A program made the translations under genes and the position numbers. The notes beneath the pieces were generated by a model, which was not told where the DNA came from, ran no database searches, and saw nothing but the letters and a program-made list of their open reading frames with translations. Positions 1-7,455 of a stretch of DNA of 64,000 nt are shown here, in pieces. The DNA is taken from NCBI RefSeq assembly GCF_031344075.1, contig NZ_JAVJAN010000003.1:61714-125713 (forward strand). Reading direction: 5' to 3'. Numbering within the stretch: the first letter of the stretch is position 1; every line of letters starts with the position of its first letter. The DNA is from Clostridium aquiflavi. GTDB taxonomy: Bacteria; Bacillota; Clostridia; Clostridiales; Clostridiaceae.

Positions 1-1620
1 ATTTTATCTTTAGTTAGTTATCCAAACTATAATCCTAATGTATTTACAATACCAGGAACGGTAAGTGAAGAAGAAACCAAAGAATATTTTTCACCAGATT
101 ATGAAGCTTTTGCAAATCAATTAATACAAAATAAGGGATTAAGTAAAAGTGTTAATCAATTATTTCCAGAAGATGCGAATGGGTATAGAGAAGATGTTAA
201 TGATTTATATCCAAAACCATTTTATAATTATGCAACAATGGGAAAAATCCCGCCAGGATCAACATTTAAAGTATTAACATCAATTGCTGCTCTTGAAGAA
301 GGAGCAGTTACTCCAAGTGAAACAATAGTGGATATGGGGGTATTTAAAGAGCATCCTGAAACATTTGGACCGGCATTTGACCCAAAATGTTTAATTTATC
401 AGACTAGTGGTGCTACTCATGGACCTACAGATGTGGCTAAGGCAATACAGGTATCTTGTAACTATTATTTCTATGAAGTTGCTTATAGAATGTATATGTT
501 AAATGGTAAAGGAATTGAAGGATTAAATTCTATAGCAAAATATGCATGGGAATTTGGATTAGGAATTCCACCTGATTCTAAGGAAAAAGCTACAACAGGG
601 ATAGAGATAGAAGAAAATTTTGGTCAAACATATAATTTTGAATCATTTAAAAATCAATCAGTATACTATGCTAAATACGAATTAGTAGATTATTTGCAAA
701 AAGGAGATTATAAGGGAGCAGAAAGAAATTTTGTTCCGTTTGATATAGGATTTTCAGAAGATGATACTGAAAAAATAAAAGAAGCTAAAAAGTCTATAAA
801 AGATAAGGTTGAGGAAAGATTAAAAAAAGTTGAACCAGGAAAGGGCATTGAAGAAACAGAAGATGAGTTTTCTAAGAGTATAAAACCTTATGTAAAAACA
901 ATAGTAGATAATTCAGATAAATATAAACAAAGCGTGGCTAAGTGGGAAAGTGAAGGTAAAAAATTTAATGCAGATGAGCAAGTTGCTGCAGTTACTAGAA
1001 TAATTACTAGATTTGCAGTTAATGACAAACCGGCAGAAATAACGTCACCAGCTCAAATAGTATATGCTGCAATAGGTCAAGGTATAAATTTATATACACC
1101 TATGCAATTAGCATCATATGTTTCAACTGTAGCAAATGGTGGAACTAGATATAAACTTCATTTAGTAGATAAAATTACTGATAATGATGGAAATGTAGTT
1201 CAAGAATTTGGTTCAGAAGTTTTAAATAAAGTAGAAATGAAAAGTGATACAATAAATGCTGTTAGAAACGGTATGTCAAGTGTTAATGAAGCGGAAGGTG
1301 GTACTGCTTCCGCTACATTTAGAAATTTCCCTATACCAACAGCAGGTAAAACAGGTACTGCAGATTTTAGAGAGAATCAAAAGGAAATAGGTAGATCACC
1401 TTATGCAACATATATAAGTTTTGCTCCATCTGATAATCCTAAAATAGCAGTAGTTGCAGTTGTATTTGATGGAGGACATGGTGGAGAGATAGCTCCAGCA
1501 GTTAAAGCTGTTTATGAAGCATATTTTAAAGATCAATTAATTGGAACTAATTATGCATCGCAATCAGAATCATTTAAAAAATATGTATTAGAAAATCCTT
1601 TTAATACAACTAAACCATAA
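1..1620 (+). CDS. mrdA: Penicillin-binding protein 2 (class B transpeptidase), 5' end missing
   Basis: The C-terminal 539 residues of a class B PBP that cross-links peptidoglycan at the outer membrane face, normally as the partner of RodA in cell elongation. The frame is open from the first base, so the gene begins before the window; no start can be chosen. Visible motifs are the catalytic SxxK box (GSTFK, Ser at codon 87), an SxN box (SCN, codons 152-154) and the KTGT box (Lys at codon 450). About 150 residues between the SxN and KTG boxes are charged and form an insertion (codons about 210-330). It precedes minCDE and rodA, the usual clostridial mre-pbp2-min-rodA order; mreBCD would be expected just upstream. 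A terminator follows. Identification as a PBP2/MrdA is secure; the gene symbol follows context. Confidence 0.93.
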   Translation: MLSLVSYPNYNPNVFTIPGTVSEEETKEYFSPDYEAFANQLIQNKGLSKSVNQLFPEDANGYREDVNDLYPKPFYNYATMGKIPPGSTFKVLTSIAALEEGAVTPSETIVDMGVFKEHPETFGPAFDPKCLIYQTSGATHGPTDVAKAIQVSCNYYFYEVAYRMYMLNGKGIEGLNSIAKYAWEFGLGIPPDSKEKATTGIEIEENFGQTYNFESFKNQSVYYAKYELVDYLQKGDYKGAERNFVPFDIGFSEDDTEKIKEAKKSIKDKVEERLKKVEPGKGIEETEDEFSKSIKPYVKTIVDNSDKYKQSVAKWESEGKKFNADEQVAAVTRIITRFAVNDKPAEITSPAQIVYAAIGQGINLYTPMQLASYVSTVANGGTRYKLHLVDKITDNDGNVVQEFGSEVLNKVEMKSDTINAVRNGMSSVNEAEGGTASATFRNFPIPTAGKTGTADFRENQKEIGRSPYATYISFAPSDNPKIAVVAVVFDGGHGGEIAPAVKAVYEAYFKDQLIGTNYASQSESFKKYVLENPFNTTKP

Positions 1621-1665
1621 ATAAATGAAGCGACTGTTACTCAAAACTAATATATAGAAAAATAA

Positions 1666-1709
1666 TAAAAAGTTATCTTAAACGAATTTAAGTTTAAGAT
1701 AACTTTTTT
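1666..1709 (+). terminator. Rho-independent terminator after the PBP2 gene
   Basis: A long perfect AT-rich stem (left arm about 1667-1683, right arm about 1692-1708) with an 8-base loop runs into a T tract. It separates the PBP gene from minC. Confidence 0.85.
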
Positions 1710-2022
1710 ATTTACGAATAGAAAATTATAAGAAGTTTTTTAAACTTTCAAAAAGTCACTTTTTAACAAGCAGTTTTAAGTGTTAAAGCCAAATTAATAT
1801 GTACAAAAATAATATAATAATGTTATAATTTAAACTAGGTTGTAATATCAAAAATGAGTATTAATTTTATATTTAATATATACATAATTTATCCTAATAT
1901 ATCATTGCTAATATTATTTAATGTAATAATATTTTAGTTAATGCTATGTTTAAGAAGTGATGAACTAGATAGTTAAATCTTGTTGCTTTACATAAATAAT
2001 AATCACTTGATTGGAGGTAGCA
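1710..2022. other. Gap between PBP2 terminator and minC
   Basis: About 310 bases of very AT-rich DNA. No open frame with a ribosome binding site is present. A TATAAT-like -10 occurs at 1824-1829 but has no convincing -35. The minC ribosome binding site (GGAGG, 2013-2017) closes the gap. Confidence 0.5.
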
Positions 2023-2664
2023 ATGCATAAGGATGGTGTTTTAATAAAGGGAAACAGGGAAGGTATAAATGCGACAATTGATATGGAGAAATTCGAGAGC
2101 TTTGAAGACATGTTAAATATGTTAATAAAAAAGTTATCAAAAGGTAAGCATTTTTACAAAGGTACAACCTTAATTCTTAATGTGAATTTAAGTTTGATAA
2201 AAAAAAATGATATTCAAAAACTTAAAGAATCCCTTTTAAATGAAATAGAATTAAACGAAATTATTTTTGAACAATTAGAGCAAGAAAGTAATATACAAAC
2301 GAAAATATTTAATGGGGTATATGAAGGAAAAACTAAATTTATAAGACGTACTGTAAGAAGTGGTCAATGTTTGACTTACCCAGGTAATATTGTAATTATA
2401 GGAGATGTTAATAGCGGAGCAGAAGTTCATGCAGGTGGCAATATAATCGTTTTAGGATCACTAAAAGGAAGCGTAAATGCAGGGAATACAGGGAATAAAA
2501 AATCTATTATTGCTGCTTTTTTACTAGAACCAGAAATATTAAAAATAGCAGATGTAATAACTATTTCACCAGATGGATTAGAAAAACCTAAGTATCCAGA
2601 AATAGCAAAAGTGAAGGACGGAACCATTATAGTTGAACCATATTTAGCAAATAAATATATATAA
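2023..2664 (+). CDS. minC: Septum site-determining protein MinC
   Basis: Inhibitor of FtsZ ring assembly that acts with MinD at the membrane to block division near the poles. 213 residues, the usual size. The N-terminal FtsZ-interacting domain (about 1-95) is followed by the C-terminal beta-helix domain (about 100-210), recognised by its glycine-rich turns (GNIVIIGDVNSGAEVHAGG, then VLGSLKGSVNAG). The start is the ATG at 2023, because GGAGG lies 6 bases before it. An upstream TTG at 2011 overlaps that Shine-Dalgarno and is rejected. First gene of minC-minD-minE. Confidence 0.93.
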   Translation: MHKDGVLIKGNREGINATIDMEKFESFEDMLNMLIKKLSKGKHFYKGTTLILNVNLSLIKKNDIQKLKESLLNEIELNEIIFEQLEQESNIQTKIFNGVYEGKTKFIRRTVRSGQCLTYPGNIVIIGDVNSGAEVHAGGNIIVLGSLKGSVNAGNTGNKKSIIAAFLLEPEILKIADVITISPDGLEKPKYPEIAKVKDGTIIVEPYLANKYI

Positions 2665-2682
2665 TATCGGAGGAGAATGTAA

Positions 2683-3480
2683 ATGGGAGAATCTATTGTA
2701 GTAACTTCAGGTAAGGGTGGAGTTGGAAAAACAACTACAACAGCAAATATAGGTACTGCATTAGCTGCACTTGGTAAAAGAGTTGTAGTTATTGATGGAG
2801 ATACAGGACTTAGAAATTTAGATGTATTGTTAGGATTAGAAAATAGAATAGTATATACATTAGTTGATGTACTAGAGGGAAGATGTAGGTTAAAACAAGC
2901 ACTTATAAAAGATAAAAGATTTCAAAATATGTGTTTACTTCCAACTGCCCAAACTAAAGATAAAGACGATATAAGCCCACAAGAAATGCTTAGAATAGTA
3001 AATGAATTAAAGGAAGAATTTGATTATGTTATTATAGACTCACCAGCGGGAATAGAACAAGGATTTGAAAACGCTGTTATTGGTGCAGATAGTGCTGTTA
3101 TTGTTGTAAATCCAGAAATAACATCAGTTAGAGATGCAGATAGAGTTATAGGAAAATTAGATGCTAAAGGTCTAGAAGATCATAAGTTAATAATAAATAG
3201 ACTTAATTATGAAATGACTAAAAATGGAGATATGCTTGACATAAGTGATATTATAGAAACTTTATCAGTTGAACTTTTAGGAGTTGTTCCTGATGACAAA
3301 AACATAACTGTTTCTACTAATAAGGGAGAACCAATAGTATTAGAGGAACAATCATATTCAGGACAAGCATTTAGAAATATAGCTAAAAGAATTACAGGAG
3401 AAAAAGTTGATATAATGAATTTACAACAAGAATCAACTGGTTTCTTTACATCATTAAAAAGATTATTTAAACGTAAGTAA
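2683..3480 (+). CDS. minD: Septum site-determining ATPase MinD
   Basis: Membrane-cycling ParA/MinD ATPase that recruits MinC and responds to MinE. The deviant Walker A motif KGGVGKTTT is at residues 11-19, a Walker B-like VIIDSPAG near residue 120, and the last residues (FFTSLKRLFKRK) form the amphipathic membrane-targeting helix typical of MinD. 265 residues, the family length. A strong GGAGGA site precedes the ATG. It sits between minC and minE with short spacers, so one transcript is likely. Confidence 0.96.
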   Translation: MGESIVVTSGKGGVGKTTTTANIGTALAALGKRVVVIDGDTGLRNLDVLLGLENRIVYTLVDVLEGRCRLKQALIKDKRFQNMCLLPTAQTKDKDDISPQEMLRIVNELKEEFDYVIIDSPAGIEQGFENAVIGADSAVIVVNPEITSVRDADRVIGKLDAKGLEDHKLIINRLNYEMTKNGDMLDISDIIETLSVELLGVVPDDKNITVSTNKGEPIVLEEQSYSGQAFRNIAKRITGEKVDIMNLQQESTGFFTSLKRLFKRK

Positions 3481-3492
3481 GGAGGGTCTTAA

Positions 3493-3759
3493 ATGGGATT
3501 TTTTAAGGGGTTGAGCAGTAGACCAACACCTAAGCAAGTTGCAAAGGATAGATTAAAGCTTATACTTATACATGATAGAGGGGAAATTCCTACAGATACT
3601 TTAGAAAAAATAAGAAAAGAAATACTTGCGGTAATATCTAAATATATAGAAATTCAAGTAGATGATGTTGAAATATCTGTAAATAAGAGTGAAGATATGG
3701 AAGGTGAAAATACTTCTGCATTAATTGCAAGTATTCCTATTAAAAGTATAAGAAGATAA
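3493..3759 (+). CDS. minE: Cell division topological specificity factor MinE
   Basis: 88-residue MinE, which stimulates MinD ATPase and displaces MinC. The start FFKGLSSRPTPKQVAKDRLKL matches the MinE membrane-targeting and anti-MinCD region, followed by the topological-specificity domain (ILAVISKYIEI, then VEISVNKSEDM). AAGGAGGG lies just before the ATG, 12 bases after minD. MinE with MinC/D in a sporulating Firmicute is normal for Clostridium, unlike Bacillus, which uses DivIVA. Confidence 0.93.
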   Translation: MGFFKGLSSRPTPKQVAKDRLKLILIHDRGEIPTDTLEKIRKEILAVISKYIEIQVDDVEISVNKSEDMEGENTSALIASIPIKSIRR

Positions 3760-3882
3760 AGCTTATAATAAAATATTAATATTTTATTATGATTTGTTGA
3801 ATTAATAGCTTTTTATAGAGAAAAATAAGATAATATATATATATAATTTTATTATAAATCTCTATATATTCGAGGTGAGGAA

Positions 3883-5016
3883 TTGCTTAAAAACTTCAAA
3901 ATTGACTTAAGATTAATAAAAGAAATTGATAAAACTGTATTAATTTCTACAGTGCTTTTAGTGCTATATGGTATTTTAAACATTTATATGTGTACTAAAG
4001 GAGAATATGGTTTTGCTTTTGCAAAACAACAATTTTTTTGGCTTGTTTTATCTATAATTGCACTGTATTTTTTTGTTGCTATAGATTATACAATAATATT
4101 AAATTATGTTCCAATATTTTATTGGGGATCTGTAATACTGCTTTTAGCTGCTAAGATTCCGGGAATTGGAGTAGTAGTTAATGGTGCAAGGGGATGGATT
4201 AGAGTTGGAGGCTTTCAATTACAACCAGCTGAACTTGCAAAACTAGGAATTATACTTATGCTAGCTAAAAAGTTAGATGAGATGGATGGAGAAATAAATA
4301 ATCTTAAAAGTTTCTTTATACTTGTCTTTTATGCATTGGTACCAGTTATATTTATTGTAACTCAACCTGATATGGGAATGACTATGGTTTGCTTTTTTAT
4401 AGTTCTTGGTATATTTTATATAGCAGGACTTGATATGAAAGTAATAGGTGGTGGGTTGTTAAGCTTAGTACTATTAATAGTTATAGTTTGGAATTCAGGA
4501 CTTATTCAATCATATCAAAAGCAAAGATTTACAGCGTTTTTAAATCCTGAAGCAGCAGATGCTACATCTGGATATCACTTAACACAGTCATTAATAGGAA
4601 TAGGATCAGGCGGAATACTTGGAAGTAGGCCATCATTAAAAATTGATGGAACAACAGGATATTCAGCTCAGAATGTTCCAGAAGTTCAAACAGATTTTAT
4701 ATTTGCAGCAATAGCTGAACAATGGGGGCTTATTGGAGCTATAGTATTATTAACCTTATATGGATTTTTAATATATAAGATGATTTCTATTGCAAGAACA
4801 TCAAAAGATATTTTTGGATCTATTATATGTGTTGGAATAATTTCATACTTCTTGTTTGCAATATTTCAAAATATAGGTATGACAATTGGATTATTACCTA
4901 TAACAGGAATAACATTACCATTAATAAGTTATGGTGGAAGTTCACTTTTAACAACTATTATGTCTATAGCTTTAGTATTGAATATAGGTATGAGAAGAAA
5001 GAAAATATATTTTTAG
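3883..5016 (+). CDS. rodA: RodA/FtsW/SpoVE family lipid II glycan polymerase
   Basis: Polytopic SEDS glycosyltransferase, 377 residues, with about ten hydrophobic helices. Family motifs are visible: NGARGWI and QPAELAKLG (around 105-125), TQPDMG (about 165), the NPEAADATSGYHLTQSLI extracellular loop (about 220-238), the EVQTDFIF/AEQWG segment (about 265-280) and the closing LPLISYGGSSLL. It would polymerise lipid II with the PBP2 encoded upstream. Start is a TTG at 3883 with AGGTGAGG 3 bases upstream. Assignment to RodA rather than FtsW or SpoVE rests on the pbp2-minCDE context. Confidence 0.9.
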   Translation: MLKNFKIDLRLIKEIDKTVLISTVLLVLYGILNIYMCTKGEYGFAFAKQQFFWLVLSIIALYFFVAIDYTIILNYVPIFYWGSVILLLAAKIPGIGVVVNGARGWIRVGGFQLQPAELAKLGIILMLAKKLDEMDGEINNLKSFFILVFYALVPVIFIVTQPDMGMTMVCFFIVLGIFYIAGLDMKVIGGGLLSLVLLIVIVWNSGLIQSYQKQRFTAFLNPEAADATSGYHLTQSLIGIGSGGILGSRPSLKIDGTTGYSAQNVPEVQTDFIFAAIAEQWGLIGAIVLLTLYGFLIYKMISIARTSKDIFGSIICVGIISYFLFAIFQNIGMTIGLLPITGITLPLISYGGSSLLTTIMSIALVLNIGMRRKKIYF

Positions 5017-5065
5017 ATAAAAGATAAAAGCTAGATTAAATGGTTTAGAATAGGGAGTGGGATAT

Positions 5066-5188
5066 ATGAGAATAGCATTAATAGCACATGAACCAGATGT
5101 ATCAGCATTGCTTAGGGTATGCAATGTACATAATATACCGGTTGTTACCAACTTAGGTACAGCAGATTTAATAATTAAACAATTTTAA
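5066..5188 (+). pseudogene. mgsA: Methylglyoxal synthase remnant with internal deletion
   Basis: A 40-codon frame starting with GGGAGTGG then ATG. The first eight residues (MRIALIAH) match the N-terminus of methylglyoxal synthase. The next 32 (EPDVSALLRVCNVHNIPVV and TNLGTADLIIKQF) match its C-terminal third. About 70-80 residues between them are absent, including the phosphate-binding GTTG region and the GGDQQ region with the catalytic aspartate of the family (about 120-150 residues normally). The join keeps the frame, and 'AH' occurs at both parental sites, so a deletion between short direct repeats is likely. mgsA directly after rodA is the usual clostridial order, so this is decay in place. 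The product cannot be an active enzyme. Confidence 0.85.
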
Positions 5189-5226
5189 TAAAGGGTATTA
5201 ATCTTCATGTTAGAAGGTTATATAGA

Positions 5227-5260
5227 AGCAGGTGATATTAATGTATCATCTGCTTTTTTT
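5227..5260 (+). terminator. Rho-independent terminator after rodA/mgsA remnant
   Basis: Ten-base arms (5227-5236 and 5244-5253, one G-T pair), an ATTAATG-type loop and a run of T. It ends the min-rodA transcript. Confidence 0.85.
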
Positions 5261-5289
5261 GAGTTCTTAAAGTAAATTACTCTGTCCAT

Positions 5290-5331
5290 GAGCTTTATAC
5301 TACAATATCAACAATGTTTTAAAACATAGCC
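5290..5331 (-). repeat. Copy of the CTATGTTTTAAAACA intergenic element
   Basis: Read on the minus strand it gives GGCTATGTTTTAAAACA, a short spacer, TGTTGATATTGTAGTATAAA and GCTC. Near-identical strings occur at 10015-10055 and 33788-33834, and the 5' part resembles the start of the 80-bp repeat at 63918-64000. No coding potential. Confidence 0.6.
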
Positions 5332-5458
5332 TAATAAAATAGAACCAAAAAGCATGTACTGTAATAAAATAATAGTATTTTTTTTATTTAGTAGTTAAAT
5401 ATTTCATAATATACGTTTTCTGTAAATATAATTTAATAAGGCATTATATTATACCTAG

Positions 5459-5512
5459 TATTAAAGAAATAACTAGAATTAATAATCTTTAATTCTAGTT
5501 ATTTCTCTAATA
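5459..5512. repeat. Perfect 18-bp inverted repeat upstream of spoIVFA-like gene
   Basis: Arms 5465-5482 and 5489-5506 are perfectly complementary around a 6-base loop. Five further pairs (5459-5463 with 5508-5512) follow after one mismatch. It ends 33 bases before the ATG at 5546 and has no T tract. It is either an RNA hairpin in the 5' leader or a DNA operator. Confidence 0.7.
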
Positions 5513-5545
5513 TAAAATTTAAATCATTAATATATGGAGGGAAAT

Positions 5546-6343
5546 ATGAGTAACTATAGAAGTCAATATGAAAGATACTACAAGAATATATTGAATCAAA
5601 AAAGAGGTATCAATACTAGAAAATCAATTAATCCTTATAATAAAAGATTAAGTTATGCTAATGATTATACAAATTTAAAAAAGAAACCTAGATTTATTAA
5701 CAAGTTATTATTTCAATGTGTATTTTCTGTAATATTATTTGCTATAATATTTTCTTTGAAAATTACGCCAATACAAAAAACTAGAGACATATATACATTA
5801 TCAAAACAATATCTAACTCAAGACTTTAGCAAAGATATTAATTATTCTTATGTTATTAGTGTTATTAATAAAATAAAGAGTACTGATTTAAAGGATAAAG
5901 CTGTAGATTGTATGAATTTACTTAAAGAAAAAACAAATAAAGTTGAAAAGACTAGCATTAAAGCCAAAATAAAAGATAATTATTGCTTGCCAGTTTTGGC
6001 TTCGTACATGAAATTGCAAGGTGATATTAAAGGGGTTTTCCTTGAAGGTAAAGAAGGAGAACAAGTTATTTGTAGTATGGATGGAACTGTTGTTAAAGCT
6101 GCAACTGATGATGGAGGACAAAATATACTAATAAATCATGGTAATGGAATTCAAACATACTATGGAATGATTAAAAATTCTGATATTAAAGAAGGGGATG
6201 AAATAAAAAAAGGAGAGTATTTAGGAGATTGCAATAAAATATCTAATACTGAAAAAACAGGAGTAATATTTAAGTTTATTTATATGGGAAAGGAACAAGA
6301 TCCAACTGAATATTTAGATTTTTCTAATTTGAAAAATGTATAA
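5546..6343 (+). CDS. SpoIVFA-like membrane protein with degenerate M23 (LytM) domain
   Basis: 265 residues: a basic N-terminus (1-50), one membrane helix (about 52-71, LLFQCVFSVILFAIIF), a spacer and a C-terminal M23/LytM-type domain (about 155-262). In active M23 enzymes the domain carries an HxH zinc pair; here the corresponding strand reads VIFKFIYM, so zinc ligands are missing. This fits SpoIVFA, the non-catalytic partner that holds SpoIVFB in the outer forespore membrane. The next gene encodes SpoIVFB, and both lie upstream of the L21/L27 operon, as in Bacillus. ATG 5546 is chosen because GGAGG ends 5 bases before it; the ATG at 5534 overlaps that site. Confidence 0.8.
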   Translation: MSNYRSQYERYYKNILNQKRGINTRKSINPYNKRLSYANDYTNLKKKPRFINKLLFQCVFSVILFAIIFSLKITPIQKTRDIYTLSKQYLTQDFSKDINYSYVISVINKIKSTDLKDKAVDCMNLLKEKTNKVEKTSIKAKIKDNYCLPVLASYMKLQGDIKGVFLEGKEGEQVICSMDGTVVKAATDDGGQNILINHGNGIQTYYGMIKNSDIKEGDEIKKGEYLGDCNKISNTEKTGVIFKFIYMGKEQDPTEYLDFSNLKNV

Positions 6344-6371
6344 TGCAATATCAATGACGTAGGAGTTGAAC

Positions 6372-7247
6372 ATGAAAAAATGGTATAGTATTTTTATTAT
6401 AGAAATTTTAATAATATTTGCTATCTTAGATTTTAAGAGTACACTATTTATAAGTTTTTTTTGGATTATAGCACATGAATGTATTCATATATTGGTTGCT
6501 AAGGAGTTTGGTTGTAAATTTTATAATATGAAATTAAATTTATCAGGAACATATGCAGAACTAAGTGATGTTGATGAATTATCAGAAAAGAAAAAGCTTA
6601 TTTTATATTTATCTGGTCCTGCATTTAATATTTTTATGGTTGTATTTTTATTTTTTATTCAGGAATATGTAGATTCTAATTTTATAAAAAGAAGTATAGA
6701 TATTAACTTGAGTTTGGGAATATTTAATCTTTTACCAGCATATCCATTGGATGGTTCAAGAATATATGAAATATTGCTATCAAAAAAGTTTTTATATAAG
6801 GAATCTAAAAAAATCACAGGAATTTTTAGTTTTATTGTTTCTAGCATATTTTTTATATTATTTATTATAATGATATTTTTACATAAAATAAATATAAGTC
6901 TATTTTTAGCTGCTATACTGATGACATATGCTACAATTAGAGAGAAAGAGAAGACAATGTATATAATTATGAGTGATATGATTAAAAAATCAAGAAAATT
7001 AGAAAAGTATGATTATATAGAAAATAAAAGTATCTCAGTATATTATAAAAAGGGCTTAGTCAATGTACTAACATTAGTAGATAAAAATAAATTTAATACA
7101 TTTTATGTTATTGATGATGATATGCAATTACTTAAAATAATTCATGAAGATGAATTGTTAAGAGCTTTAAAGGAGTATGGAAATATAACTTTAGAAGAGT
7201 ATGTGAAAAAGAACATTAAAAATTTATATGAAAATAATAAAATGTAA
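6372..7247 (+). CDS. spoIVFB: Stage IV sporulation intramembrane metalloprotease SpoIVFB
   Basis: Site-2-type zinc protease that releases active sigma-K in the mother cell. HExxH is HECIH at residues 35-39. The third ligand region is the NLLPAYPLDG motif near residue 120. Hydrophobic segments surround both, and a soluble C-terminal domain of about 90 residues follows (CBS-like position in SpoIVFB). 291 residues, the family length. Start is the ATG at 6372 (AGGAG six bases upstream) rather than the TTG two codons earlier. It lies 28 bases after the SpoIVFA-like gene and is probably co-transcribed with it. A terminator follows. Confidence 0.9.
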   Translation: MKKWYSIFIIEILIIFAILDFKSTLFISFFWIIAHECIHILVAKEFGCKFYNMKLNLSGTYAELSDVDELSEKKKLILYLSGPAFNIFMVVFLFFIQEYVDSNFIKRSIDINLSLGIFNLLPAYPLDGSRIYEILLSKKFLYKESKKITGIFSFIVSSIFFILFIIMIFLHKINISLFLAAILMTYATIREKEKTMYIIMSDMIKKSRKLEKYDYIENKSISVYYKKGLVNVLTLVDKNKFNTFYVIDDDMQLLKIIHEDELLRALKEYGNITLEEYVKKNIKNLYENNKM

Positions 7248-7328
7248 TTTAGGTATTGTATGAAGTATTGGCAATAATAACGCTGTTTCAAATATACTAT
7301 AATTGTGTTAGAATAGGGTTATCAAAAA

Positions 7329-7360
7329 ATAAGAAGTATACTTGTTATACTTCTTATTTT
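7329..7360 (+). terminator. Terminator after spoIVFB
   Basis: Perfect stem (AAGAAGTATA with TATACTTCTT), a 5-base loop, then ATTTT. It closes the spoIVFAB unit. Confidence 0.8.
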
Positions 7361-7455
7361 AATGTAGAAGATTACAAAAGTTTAAAAATATAACGTCCGA
7401 ATGAAATAGAAAGAACAATCATATTTTATGATTTTTAAGGAGGAAATTTTTTAGA

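Noticed and set aside
2427..2627. Short antisense frames within minC, spoIVFA, nadD/yqeK, LCP and many other genes
   Set aside because: All are opposite well-supported genes, lack Shine-Dalgarno sites and show no protein family features.
4827..5027. A 66-codon plus-strand frame overlapping the end of rodA
   Set aside because: It is out of frame with rodA, composed mainly of Asn/Tyr/Ile from AT-rich DNA, and has no ribosome binding site.
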